Of a DNA stretch of 64,000 bases, positions 14,990 through 23,709 are shown in pieces. The notes beneath the pieces were generated by a model. That model had not been told where the DNA came from and ran no database searches. It worked only from the letters and a program-made list of their open reading frames with translations. The translations under genes and the position numbers were made by a program. Source of the DNA: PWQG01 sp040882255 (GTDB lineage: Bacteria; Pseudomonadota; Gammaproteobacteria; Pseudomonadales; Pseudohongiellaceae). How positions within the stretch are numbered: position 1 is the first letter of the stretch; the number at the start of each line of letters is the position of its first letter. Where the stretch lies: positions 6,506-70,505 of the forward strand of contig JBBEBP010000028.1 in assembly GCA_040882255.1 (NCBI GenBank), read 5' to 3'.

Positions 14990-17647
14990 ATGCCCATGAA
15001 CAGGATGTTTATTGTGATACTGGTACTGGTTTCTCTCGCCGTCGCGTTGACGGCGCTGTTTTTCCCGGCGTTGACGGTCTACTACGCCAATGTGTTCGAC
15101 TACAGCGCCGGAATCGGTGATCTGCTGATCCCGGCGATGTGGTTGGTTGGCGGTATGACGGCACTGTTGGTGGCGGCCGGTCTGTTGCTGCGCGGCCGCG
15201 GCCGTTCCCGCTGGCTGTCGCTGCTGGCGATGCTCGCGGTGGCGTTCTGGGTGCAGGCCAATCTACTGGTCTGGGACTACGGGGTGCTGGATGGCGGCGC
15301 CATCGCCTGGGGCGATTACATCTGGCAGAGCGTGATCGAACTGCTGGTCTGGATCGCCTTGCTGGTGGCCGGCTGGAAGCTGCACCGCCACATCGCCCCG
15401 CAGGCGCTGACCATCGCCGTGGTGCTGATCGCCATGCAGTCGGTCAGCGCCGTGCTGGCGTCGCGGCAGGCTTCGGAACCGCCCAGCCACCACTATTTCA
15501 CGGAGTTGCCCGACGGACAATTCTCGTTCTCGCCGGAGCAGAACGCCGTCGTGCTGGTGCTGGATGCCTTCCAGTCCGATGTGTTCCAGCAGGTCATGGA
15601 GGCCAATCCCGAATACAGCGATGACTTCCAGGGCTTCCATTTCTTCCGCAACACGCTGTCCGGCTATGCCAAGACCTACCCTTCCATTCCGTTGATGCTG
15701 ACCGGCGAGTGGTACGAGAATGACCAGCCGATCACCGGTTTCCTGCGCGATGCCTACCTGGACGACTCGTTGCCGGTGCGCCTGCGGGACCAGGGCTGGG
15801 ATGTGCGTCTATACCCCTACTTCGAGCGCACCGTGCATTACGATGAGTCGGTGGCGGACAATTTCGTGCGCTCCCTGAGCCCGGCTGACCGCATGAGTGC
15901 ATTTGGTGAATTCTCTGATGTGGGCGTCTTCCGGGCGCTACCGCACATCCTCAAACCCCTGTGGCTGAACGATCACGAGTGGCGCATGCGGGGCTGGTTG
16001 TCCGCCCTGTCGGTCAGCGAGTCCGTCGAGGGCCGGGAGGCGGAGAGCGGGCCGCGCAGCAGCCACCAGCATGAAGGGCTGCGCTGGCTGGAGAATATTG
16101 AAACGCTGTCCGATACCGGGGCGGGAGCGCCGGCGTTCCGCTTCTACCACCTGCTGATGCCGCATGCCCCGCATCTGGTCAACGAGGGGCTGGAGATGGA
16201 AGTACTGCCTCTCAACCAGGAGGGCTACCGGCGCCACGCCCACGCCACCGTCAACCTGATCCGGCGTTTCCTGGACCGCCTGCGGGCGCTGGAGATCTAC
16301 GATGACACGCTCGTCATCATCGCCTCCGAACATGGTGGTGGCGAGTACCATCTGGGAGTGGATACCGGGCTGTTGCCGGACTCGCTGCCGGCGCCGGAGG
16401 ACCCGGTGATGCCCTCCAACCATTACGAATCCGGGTTGCCGCTGATGTTGGTCAAGCCGGCGGGGGGTAGCGGCGAACCGGTCATCAACGATGCTCCGGT
16501 GTCGGTCGGTGATATGGCGGCGACGGTAGCTGCGGCAGCGGGCATCAGCGATTTTCCGCACGGCCGGGACATGCTGAGGGTGGATGAGAACGAACAGCGC
16601 GAACGGCGTTATCTGTTTTACGAATTCGATGGCTGGGTCAGCGACTACCTGCCGGACATGGTCGAGTACCGGCTGAATGGCCACAGCTGGTTGCCCCAGA
16701 GCTGGGAGTCGACCGGACGGGTGCTGGGTCCGCCGGAGGATTACGTGCCGGAAGCGGAACAGGAGCTGGATGCCCTGGGTGATGGAGACCTGCTGCGATT
16801 CGGCCAGAGTGGCCGCAATTCCGGTTATCTGGGTGCCGGCTGGGGCGAGCCCGAACCGCATGGCGTGTGGACCGCCAATGGTACAGCCCGCCTCCGTCTG
16901 CCGCTGCAGCGCCCGCTGGAGGGCAACCTGCAGCTCGGTCTGTTCGTCCATCCATTTACCGTGGAGGGCGAGCTGGAGCAGCAGCGTGTGCGGGTCTTCG
17001 TCAATGAGGAGGAAACGGACGAGTGGCTGGTGACTGGCGCAGCCTGGCAGAACGTACTGGTGACGGCCGCCGCACATGATGGGGCGGAGCAACTGGACAT
17101 TCGGCTGGAACTGCCGGACGCCGCCGCCCCGGCGGCGTTTCTGCGCAATACCGATACCCGCCAGCTGGGCGTCTCCATGAGGGAGCTGCGTATCAACGCC
17201 CTGCCCGTGTACCGCCCCGGCGAGGTGCTGGCGTTCGGGAATAACGGTGACGCCCGGCACTATGTGGCGGAAGGGTGGAGCGGCGCGGAAGCCACCTTCC
17301 GCTGGACGGATGGCGAAGACGTCGGATTGCGGCTGTATACCACCTTCACTGACAATCGGGGGGAGTTGCGTCTGCGCCTGACGGCGCGGCCGTACCTCGG
17401 CGACGGTGTGCTGGATCACCAGCAGGTGACGGTGCTGGCGGGCGGCGAGGAAGTGGCGCAGTGGCAGGTGGCCGACCGGGACGAGTACGAGGCGCTCATC
17501 CCGCCGGACCGGATCAATGAGGACGGTGTCATTGAACTGCGCTTCCGGATCAGTGATCCGCTGGCGCCGGCCTCGATATCCGACTCGCCCGACATGCGGG
17601 CATTGGGGCTGATGGTCGAAGACATGGTGATCGACTATGCCAACTGA
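14990..17647 (+). CDS. Membrane-anchored sulfatase/phosphoglycerol-transferase-fold protein
   Basis: An 885-residue protein. About five transmembrane helices occupy residues 1-165. An alkaline-phosphatase/sulfatase-superfamily domain follows: VVLVLDAFQSDVF supplies the first metal/nucleophile segment, PSIPLMLTGEWY and HLLMPHAPHLVN a His pair, and IIASEHGGGEYHLG the D/E-H-G metal site. This layout is that of LTA-synthase/OpgB-like enzymes that act on phospho-groups outside the membrane. The C-terminal third contains two similar beta-sandwich segments starting LRFGQSGRNSGYL (about residue 603) and LAFGNNGDARHYV (about 746), probably carbohydrate-contacting. The start could be 14990 or 14996. 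It overlaps the next gene by 11 nt, opening the phosphoramidate-type operon. A transferase or phosphohydrolase role on the glycan is inferred. Confidence 0.72.
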   Translation: MPMNRMFIVILVLVSLAVALTALFFPALTVYYANVFDYSAGIGDLLIPAMWLVGGMTALLVAAGLLLRGRGRSRWLSLLAMLAVAFWVQANLLVWDYGVLDGGAIAWGDYIWQSVIELLVWIALLVAGWKLHRHIAPQALTIAVVLIAMQSVSAVLASRQASEPPSHHYFTELPDGQFSFSPEQNAVVLVLDAFQSDVFQQVMEANPEYSDDFQGFHFFRNTLSGYAKTYPSIPLMLTGEWYENDQPITGFLRDAYLDDSLPVRLRDQGWDVRLYPYFERTVHYDESVADNFVRSLSPADRMSAFGEFSDVGVFRALPHILKPLWLNDHEWRMRGWLSALSVSESVEGREAESGPRSSHQHEGLRWLENIETLSDTGAGAPAFRFYHLLMPHAPHLVNEGLEMEVLPLNQEGYRRHAHATVNLIRRFLDRLRALEIYDDTLVIIASEHGGGEYHLGVDTGLLPDSLPAPEDPVMPSNHYESGLPLMLVKPAGGSGEPVINDAPVSVGDMAATVAAAAGISDFPHGRDMLRVDENEQRERRYLFYEFDGWVSDYLPDMVEYRLNGHSWLPQSWESTGRVLGPPEDYVPEAEQELDALGDGDLLRFGQSGRNSGYLGAGWGEPEPHGVWTANGTARLRLPLQRPLEGNLQLGLFVHPFTVEGELEQQRVRVFVNEEETDEWLVTGAAWQNVLVTAAAHDGAEQLDIRLELPDAAAPAAFLRNTDTRQLGVSMRELRINALPVYRPGEVLAFGNNGDARHYVAEGWSGAEATFRWTDGEDVGLRLYTTFTDNRGELRLRLTARPYLGDGVLDHQQVTVLAGGEEVAQWQVADRDEYEALIPPDRINEDGVIELRFRISDPLAPASISDSPDMRALGLMVEDMVIDYAN

Positions 17648-20600
17648 GACGGAAGTGGTCATCCTGGGAGCCGGACGGCCGTTCAGCGGTGCCGAGCCCA
17701 GTGTGCTGCACAGCACCAGCCACAATGGCCGCGTGCTGGACTGGTTGCTGGGTGCGGTGCAGCACCTCCGGCCCCGCGTCCACTTCATCAGCGGCTATCG
17801 CGCCGACGACGTACAGCAGCAGTATCCGCAGCTGCTGTACACACACAACGCTGCCTGGGAGACCACGGGTGCGGCCCGCTCGCTGCTGATGGCGCCGCTT
17901 GACCCACAAAGAGCTTGTATCGTCTCCTATGCGGATATTGTTTTTCATCGGGAAGCGGTTGACCGTGTGGCGGAAGCGGGCGGGGACATCGTGGTGGCCG
18001 TGGATTCGCAGTGGCGCCGCCGCTATGCCGGCCGTACCGCTGAGGATCTGCAGCGTTGTGAAAAAGTGCATTTTGTCGCCGATGGCATTACCCGACTCGG
18101 CGCCGACATCGACCCGGCGCTGGCCAACGCCGAGTTCACCGGGCTGGTCCGCCTGGCGCCATCAGTGGTGGAGTGGCTGCAGGCACATGCGGCGTCGTTG
18201 GGCGAGCAGTTCTCACGTTCCAAGCTGGCCGGTCTGATCGAGTGGCTGCGTATGCAGGGTTTCTCCGTGCAGGCTGTGGATCTGGCGGGCGACTGGGCGG
18301 AGCTGAACGAGCCTCGTGATCTGGCGCATTTCGTGCTCGGCACCAAGGCACAGACACTGCAGCGCCTGCAGGGACTGGTACAGTGCAGCCGGATTGGTGA
18401 CCAGGTGAATTTTACGGTCAGCGACTGGAAAAAGACACCGGATACGGTTTTGCAGCGTGTGAAAGACCGTTTCTCTGACACCGGCGCTGTCGTGGTGCGC
18501 AGCAGCGCACTCAGCGAGGACGGGTTTGCCTCGGCCAATGCTGGCGCCTATACCTCTGTACTGGATGTGCCGGTGGCTGATGACGGGGCCTTGCGCGAGG
18601 CCATCCAGGCCGTAGTGGATTCCTATCCGGACGGTGAGGGCCGGGATCAGGTGCTGGTACAGCCGATGCTGACCGGTATGGCAGCCAGCGGTGTGGCCTT
18701 CACACGCACCCTGTCCCATGGCGCGCCCTACTATGTGATCAATTACGATGACTGCAGCGGCAGCACCGCTTCCATAACCGATGGCAGCAGTAGCGCACAC
18801 CGCACGGTGGTGGTACGCCGCGGTGCCGCCACGGACAATAGCACGGACAACAGAGAGCTGCCGCAACTGGTGCGGCGCCTGATCCCTGCCCTGCGCGAGA
18901 TCGAGTCTCTGCTGGGCTACGATTCGCTGGACGTGGAATTTGCCTGCGACGACACGGGCACGGTACATGTGCTGCAGGTGCGGCCCATCGCGGTCCAGAG
19001 CAGCGTGAGTCCGGCAGCGGATCAACAGGTCGAACAGCAGATTCAACAGGCGCGCGAGCAGTTCCGTAAATGGCAGATACCTGGCGCTTCTGTGCAGGGT
19101 GAAAGGACGATTTTTGGTGTGATGCCGGACTGGAATCCCGCCGAGATCATCGGTACCCGGCCGGCCCGGCTGGCGGTCTCCCTGTACCGCTACCTGGTGA
19201 CGGACGAGACCTGGGCGAGGCAGCGCGCCGAGTACGGCTACCGCGACGTGCGCCCACAGCCGCTGTTGGTCAGTTTTGCCGGCCACCCGTATATCGATGT
19301 CCGGGCCAGTCTCAATTCCTTCGTACCAGCTGGCGTGGATGATGCGTTGGCCGGGCGGCTGGTCACTTTCAGCCTGGACTGGCTGGCCGCCCGGCCGTCC
19401 CTGCACGACAAGCTCGAATTCGAGGTGATCCCCACCTGCCTTGCGCTGGATTTCCAGCGGTGGGAACAGCGCCTGGCCTCCGAGGGCGGCTTCGGCCGCT
19501 GCGAGATTGCCGAGCTGCGCGAAGGCCTGGCTGGTATCACGAGAGAGGCGATGCAGCGCGGTGACCGCGATCACGTTCAGGTTGAGCACCTCGAGCAACG
19601 GTTCCGCCGGATCGAGGCCTCATCCATGAGCCCGCTGGAACGGGCCTCGGCGCTGCTGGAGGATTGCCGGCGGCTGGGCACCCTGCCCTTCGCCCACCTG
19701 GCCCGCAGTGCCTTTGTCGCCGTGACGCTGCTTCGCTCCGCTGTGATGCGGGGCATCATCAGTCAGCAGGCCTGCGATGACTTCATGAACAGTATTCGCA
19801 CCGTCAGCCATCGTCTGAATGAGGACGCCGTGTCGGTGTCAACGGGTCAGCTGTCGCGCGATGATTTTATCAGCCGGTACGGGCATCTGAGACCGGGCAC
19901 CTATGAAATCACCTCGCCCTGTTACGGGGCGGAACCGGAACGCTATCTGGAGCCGCTGCTGGCTCGTCTGGCGCGGACGCAGGCCGCTCCACCCGCTACC
20001 GGGGGAGAATGGGAAAGCGCCCGTCCGGCCTTTTTGCAGGCCCTGTCGGCAGAAGGCTTGCCCTCGGATACGGACGCGGTGGAAGCGTTTCTCAGGAACG
20101 CCATCGAGGGGCGCGAATACGCCAAGTTCATTTTCAGCCGTAATCTGTCACGGGCTCTGGAAGAGTTCGCTGCGTTTGGCACTGGCATCGGTATCAGCCG
20201 GGAGACCCTGTCCGATGTAAGCCTGGAAGACCTGCTGGCCCTGCGCCACGGCACCGCGCATCCCCTGGATCCGGCCGAATGGTTATCGGCACGGGCGGCG
20301 GAGGGACTGGCCGAGCGTCGTATGGCGCAGCGCATCGAGTTGCCGCCACTGATCATCGGGGAACAGCATTTTGACGGTTTCGAGTACCCGTCCACTCAGC
20401 CCAATTTTGTCGGCAGCGGCTGTGTGACAGCACGCTGCGTGGATCTGTCCGCTCATGACGGGCAGAGTGATCTGCAGGGCTGTATCGTGATGATTCCCCA
20501 GGCCGACCCGGGCTACGACTGGCTTTTTGGTCAGGGCATCGCGGCGCTGATCACCCTGTATGGCGGCGCCAATTCCCACATGGCGATACGCGCTGCCGAG

Positions 20601-20711
20601 TTCGGGCTTCCGGCTGCCATCGGTATTGGTGAGACCCGCTACCATCGGCTTGCCGAGACTACCGTTCTGATGCTCGACGCCGGCAAAAGGCAGATCCAGG
20701 TGGTACAGTGA
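17637..20711 (+). CDS. Probable L-glutamine kinase (Cj1418-like) fused to a nucleotidyltransferase-like domain
   Basis: A 1024-residue protein. Residues 1-235 look like a sugar-nucleotidyltransferase (VVILGAGRPFSGAEPSVLH, IVSYADIVFHREAV, VAVDSQWRRRY) but lack the usual Arg/Lys of the LAAGxGxR...PK loop, so the domain may be degenerate. Residues about 240-470 are a PEP-synthase-type ATP-grasp (VVVRSSALSEDGFASANAG, ending VHVLQVRPIA). The C-terminal 90 residues are the phosphohistidine swivel domain (GGANSHMAIRAAEFGLPAAIG with the catalytic His). The same ATP-grasp/His architecture in C. jejuni Cj1418 phosphorylates the amide of L-glutamine, yielding AMP and Pi. It is followed by a glutamine amidotransferase and a cytidylyltransferase, exactly the partners of that pathway. 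A generic PEP synthase is unlikely because the middle region and length differ. Confidence 0.72.
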   Translation: MPTETEVVILGAGRPFSGAEPSVLHSTSHNGRVLDWLLGAVQHLRPRVHFISGYRADDVQQQYPQLLYTHNAAWETTGAARSLLMAPLDPQRACIVSYADIVFHREAVDRVAEAGGDIVVAVDSQWRRRYAGRTAEDLQRCEKVHFVADGITRLGADIDPALANAEFTGLVRLAPSVVEWLQAHAASLGEQFSRSKLAGLIEWLRMQGFSVQAVDLAGDWAELNEPRDLAHFVLGTKAQTLQRLQGLVQCSRIGDQVNFTVSDWKKTPDTVLQRVKDRFSDTGAVVVRSSALSEDGFASANAGAYTSVLDVPVADDGALREAIQAVVDSYPDGEGRDQVLVQPMLTGMAASGVAFTRTLSHGAPYYVINYDDCSGSTASITDGSSSAHRTVVVRRGAATDNSTDNRELPQLVRRLIPALREIESLLGYDSLDVEFACDDTGTVHVLQVRPIAVQSSVSPAADQQVEQQIQQAREQFRKWQIPGASVQGERTIFGVMPDWNPAEIIGTRPARLAVSLYRYLVTDETWARQRAEYGYRDVRPQPLLVSFAGHPYIDVRASLNSFVPAGVDDALAGRLVTFSLDWLAARPSLHDKLEFEVIPTCLALDFQRWEQRLASEGGFGRCEIAELREGLAGITREAMQRGDRDHVQVEHLEQRFRRIEASSMSPLERASALLEDCRRLGTLPFAHLARSAFVAVTLLRSAVMRGIISQQACDDFMNSIRTVSHRLNEDAVSVSTGQLSRDDFISRYGHLRPGTYEITSPCYGAEPERYLEPLLARLARTQAAPPATGGEWESARPAFLQALSAEGLPSDTDAVEAFLRNAIEGREYAKFIFSRNLSRALEEFAAFGTGIGISRETLSDVSLEDLLALRHGTAHPLDPAEWLSARAAEGLAERRMAQRIELPPLIIGEQHFDGFEYPSTQPNFVGSGCVTARCVDLSAHDGQSDLQGCIVMIPQADPGYDWLFGQGIAALITLYGGANSHMAIRAAEFGLPAAIGIGETRYHRLAETTVLMLDAGKRQIQVVQ

Positions 20712-20723
20712 TATGAGGGGATC

Positions 20724-21383
20724 ATGAAGCGGATTGGAGTGACACAGCGGGTGGAACGCCTGCCCGGACGAGGGGAACGCCGCGATTGTCTGGATCAGCG
20801 CTGGGTCACTTTGCTGGCCGGGCTGTGCATTGACGCCGTGCCCGTCCCCAATGGCCTGGATGACGTGGCGGCCTGGGCGCGGCGGCAACAACTGGAAGGG
20901 CTGCTGCTGACCGGCGGCAATGACCTGTGCGGATTACCGGAGGCCGGCAACACCGCACCCGAGCGTGATGCCACCGAAGGGCGTCTGCTGGAATGGGCTG
21001 CGGACACGGTGTTGCCGGTGCTGGGTGTGTGCCGGGGGCTGCAGTTCATCAATCACTATCTGGGTGGCCGGCTGTCCCGTGTGGAGGGCCACGTGGCCGT
21101 GCATCATGAACTGGTACCGGAGCCGTCCGGTCCCCTGGCCGGCCTGTACACCCGCGTCAACAGTTTCCATGACTGGGCCGTGCACCCCGGGGAGCTGGCG
21201 GAAGGGCTGACCGCCCTGGCCCATGCGCCGGATGGTACCGTGGAAGCGTTTCGTCATGAGCGGCTGGGCTGGCTGGCCATCATGTGGCACCCGGAACGTG
21301 AAGAGCCTTTTCGACTTGCGGACCTGGATCTGATCCGGGCCGTTTTTGATACAGATAACGTGGATAGCAACGACAGGGAGTGA
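20724..21383 (+). CDS. Class-I glutamine amidotransferase, probable gamma-glutamyl-CDP-amidate hydrolase (Cj1417-like)
   Basis: A 219-residue peptidase C26/GATase1 protein. VLGVCRGLQFINHYLGG contains the nucleophile Cys; WLAIMWHPERE carries the His-x-Glu of the triad. SFHDWAV fits the small-molecule gamma-glutamyl hydrolase subgroup. In C. jejuni the homologous enzyme cleaves glutamate from CDP-L-glutamine to release CDP-phosphoramidate. It lies 12 bp after the kinase gene and 2 bp before the cytidylyltransferase gene. On its own the family could be called gamma-glutamyl-GABA hydrolase; the neighbours decide for the phosphoramidate role. Confidence 0.75.
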   Translation: MKRIGVTQRVERLPGRGERRDCLDQRWVTLLAGLCIDAVPVPNGLDDVAAWARRQQLEGLLLTGGNDLCGLPEAGNTAPERDATEGRLLEWAADTVLPVLGVCRGLQFINHYLGGRLSRVEGHVAVHHELVPEPSGPLAGLYTRVNSFHDWAVHPGELAEGLTALAHAPDGTVEAFRHERLGWLAIMWHPEREEPFRLADLDLIRAVFDTDNVDSNDRE

Positions 21384-21385
21384 CC

Positions 21386-22168
21386 ATGCGCGCCGTGATC
21401 CTGGCTGCCGGACAGGGCAGCCGACTGCGACCTTTGACCGACGACCGCCCCAAGGGGATGGTGGAGCTGGCCGGCCGGCCATTACTGCACCGTCAGATCG
21501 AAGTGCTGCGCGCCGCCGGTGTGGAGGACATCGTGCTGGTCAGCGGATACCGGGGTGATCAGTTGCGAATGCCCGGTGTGCGGATCATGGAGAATCCGCG
21601 CTATGCGGAAACCAATATGGTCACCACGCTGTTTTGCGCCGAGCAGGCCTTGCGCGATGCCGGCGACGATGTGTTGATCAGTTATGCCGATATCGTCTAC
21701 GAGCCGCGCGTGTTGCAGTCGGTGCTCGAGTGCCGGGCGCCACTGTGCGTGGCGGTCGACCGGGAGTGGCGGGCGTTCTGGCAACTGCGCATGGACGATC
21801 CCCTCAGTGATGCGGAAACCCTGCGGCTGGCCGATGGCGATCGCATCACGGAACTGGGCAAGAAGCCCGGCAGCTATGAGGACATCCAGGGACAATACAT
21901 GGGCCTGATGAAAGTGCGCGGCGATCATGTCGCGGAGTTCTGTGATACATGGCATGGTATGGACAGGGAGGCGCGCTATGATGGCAAGGATTTCGACAAC
22001 ATGTACCTGACCAGTTACCTGCAGCATCTGATCGACAGTGGCTGGGACATGCGCGCCGCCTTCACCGATAACGGCTGGCTGGAGGTCGATACCGTGGAAG
22101 ACCTCGCGCGCTATGAATCCATGCAGCAGGACGGCACGCTGCGGCCGTTCATCCGTCTGTCGCCATGA
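21386..22168 (+). CDS. LicC-like cytidylyltransferase, probable CTP:phosphoglutamine cytidylyltransferase (Cj1416-like)
   Basis: A 260-residue nucleotidyltransferase with an intact loop: MRAVILAAGQGSRLRPLTDD followed by RPKGMVELAGRPLL. TNMVTTLFCAE, ISYADIVYEP, VAVDREWRAFWQ, ITELGKKPGSYEDIQGQYMG and NMYLTSYLQHLID match, from memory, the pattern of C. jejuni Cj1416 and of phosphocholine cytidylyltransferases. It would couple CTP to L-glutamine phosphate to give CDP-L-glutamine. The ATG at 21386 follows AGGGAG at about five bases; a GTG at 21380 overlapping the previous stop is an alternative. Its YADIV and VAVD-x-(E/Q)-W-R motifs recur in the N-terminal domain of the kinase protein, suggesting common descent. 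Confidence 0.78.
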   Translation: MRAVILAAGQGSRLRPLTDDRPKGMVELAGRPLLHRQIEVLRAAGVEDIVLVSGYRGDQLRMPGVRIMENPRYAETNMVTTLFCAEQALRDAGDDVLISYADIVYEPRVLQSVLECRAPLCVAVDREWRAFWQLRMDDPLSDAETLRLADGDRITELGKKPGSYEDIQGQYMGLMKVRGDHVAEFCDTWHGMDREARYDGKDFDNMYLTSYLQHLIDSGWDMRAAFTDNGWLEVDTVEDLARYESMQQDGTLRPFIRLSP

Positions 22169-23316
22169 TCGCCTGGTGGCGCCGCCTGCAGCGGCAACGG
22201 GCTGAAGCCCGCCGGTTCCGGGAAATTCCACCGGAGGAGCGTCGTATCGTGGTGTATTCGGAGGGCCGTGGTTACTGGACGCATTTCGAACCGGTGGTGA
22301 CGGCGCTGGTCCGTGATCATGGCGAACGGGTGTTGTACGTCACCTCGGACGAGGCTGACCCGGTGTACCGGTCTCCTCCGCCGGGTGTGCAGGCGTTCTG
22401 GATCGGTGACGGCAGTGTGCGCACCCTGTTTTTCGCCGGCCTGCAGTGCCGCATGCTGCTGATGACCCTGCCGGACCTGCACAGCTATCAGCTCAAACGC
22501 TCGCCGCACGGTGTGTATTACGTCTACCTGCATCACTCCATGGTCAGTACACACATGATCTATCGGGCGGCGGCTTTCGACCATTTTGATGCCGTGCTGT
22601 GCACCGGCCCGCATCACGTTGAGGAAATTCGTACAAGGGAACAGCAGCAGGGTTTGCCGGACAAACAGTTGGTGGAGCATGGCTACGGCCGTCTGGATGG
22701 CATCCTGGCGCAGGAGGCGCGCGGGCCAGTGGTCCGTTCCGAAACCGAGTCCCCTCAGGTACTGGTCGCTCCCACCTGGGGCGACAATGCATTGCTGGAG
22801 CGCCACGGTGTGGACGCGGTGCGGCCCCTGCTGGAAGCCGGCCTGCGGGTGGTGCTGCGGCCTCATCCGCGCACCTGCCAGCGTGCTGCTGCCGTGATTG
22901 ACGCCATTGTGGACGAGGTGGGCGCGCAGGAAGGCTTCACGCTGGATATGGACACCGACGGCCGGGACTCGCTGCTCGGCTCGGATCTGATGATCAGCGA
23001 CTGGTCCGGCGCCGCACTCGAGTTTGCGCTGGGTCTGGAGCGTCCGGTGTTGTTTGTGGATGTACCGCGCAAGGTCAATAATCCGGACTATGAGGCGCTG
23101 GGTATCGAACCGCTGGAGGCCCGGATCCGGGAGCAGGTCGGGCGTGTCGTGGCGCCGGACGATCTTGCCGCCCTGGGCGAACGTTGCCGGGAAGTGCTGG
23201 CCGAGCCGCAACGCTGGCGGCAGTGCGTGGTCGAGGCGCGCCACCAATGGGTGTTCCACCCCGGTGATAGCGGCCGCGTTGCCGCAGAGTGGTTGTGCCG
23301 GTCGTTGCAGCGCTGA
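22165..23316 (+). CDS. CDP-glycerol glycerophosphotransferase-like protein
   Basis: A 383-residue cytosolic or membrane-associated protein with a GT-B-like fold of the TagB/TagF type. YYVYLHHSMVSTHMIYR fits the H-containing acceptor loop, VLRPHPRT and SDLMISDWSGAALEFALGL (the family's D-x-S motif) the C-terminal nucleotide-binding region, and RPVLFVDVPRK the following strand. Family members transfer a phospho-alcohol from a CDP carrier to a glycan or lipid. The start overlaps the cytidylyltransferase stop (ATGA). With CDP-phosphoramidate predicted upstream, it is a candidate phosphoramidate transferase; transfer of glycerol-phosphate is the conventional alternative, but no CDP-glycerol synthase is seen here. 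Confidence 0.75.
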   Translation: MIAWWRRLQRQRAEARRFREIPPEERRIVVYSEGRGYWTHFEPVVTALVRDHGERVLYVTSDEADPVYRSPPPGVQAFWIGDGSVRTLFFAGLQCRMLLMTLPDLHSYQLKRSPHGVYYVYLHHSMVSTHMIYRAAAFDHFDAVLCTGPHHVEEIRTREQQQGLPDKQLVEHGYGRLDGILAQEARGPVVRSETESPQVLVAPTWGDNALLERHGVDAVRPLLEAGLRVVLRPHPRTCQRAAAVIDAIVDEVGAQEGFTLDMDTDGRDSLLGSDLMISDWSGAALEFALGLERPVLFVDVPRKVNNPDYEALGIEPLEARIREQVGRVVAPDDLAALGERCREVLAEPQRWRQCVVEARHQWVFHPGDSGRVAAEWLCRSLQR

Positions 23317-23387
23317 CCGGTACCAGAGGTTCCCTGTCGCGCGGGCATTTGTTACAGTTCCGTCGTAGAAATGACACGGAGTGACCG

Positions 23388-23687
23388 ATGAATCGCCTAC
23401 CATCCATCCTGCTGACCGCCCTGGCCGTCCTTCTGCTGACAGCCAGCCATGCGCATGCCTATCTGGATCCGGGTACGGGCAGTGCCATCGTGCAGGGTGT
23501 CCTGGCCGCCTTCGCGGCGCTGGCGGTGACGGCCAAGCTCTACTGGCATCGCCTGCTGCGTCTGCTGGGTATCGGCGGCAAGACGGAGTACAGGTCCGTG
23601 CGCAAAAGCGATGACGGGCGCTCCCGGCAGTCTGAAACCGGTGCAGACGGGTCCGAAGAACCGGAGTCGCCGTCGCGCTCCGAATAA
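23388..23687 (+). CDS. Small membrane protein with AYLDPGTGS motif
   Basis: A 99-residue protein. An N-terminal hydrophobic signal/TM segment (residues 5-24) is followed by HAYLDPGTGSAIVQGVLAAF and a second membrane helix (to about residue 48), then KLYWHRLLRLLGIG and a hydrophilic Ser/Glu-rich tail. The YLDPG(T/S)GS motif is widespread in small proteins of unknown function encoded beside sulfatase-fold and surface-glycan genes. It lies 71 bp after the glycerophosphotransferase-like gene and 22 bp before the YidC paralog. Its role is unknown. Confidence 0.7.
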   Translation: MNRLPSILLTALAVLLLTASHAHAYLDPGTGSAIVQGVLAAFAALAVTAKLYWHRLLRLLGIGGKTEYRSVRKSDDGRSRQSETGADGSEEPESPSRSE

Positions 23688-23709
23688 CCTCCACCGGAGC
23701 CCAGCCCTG

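Noticed and set aside
15938..17788. A 616-codon open frame antisense to the sulfatase-fold gene
   Set aside because: High GC leaves long antisense frames open; it has no motif, ribosome site or context and opposes a clearly coding gene.
17637..20711. A standard phosphoenolpyruvate synthase
   Set aside because: The N-terminal nucleotidyltransferase-like domain and the adjacent amidotransferase and cytidylyltransferase fit glutamine kinase better.
22111..23694. A 527-codon antisense frame over the glycerophosphotransferase-like gene
   Set aside because: Same reason: composition artefact opposite a recognisable gene.
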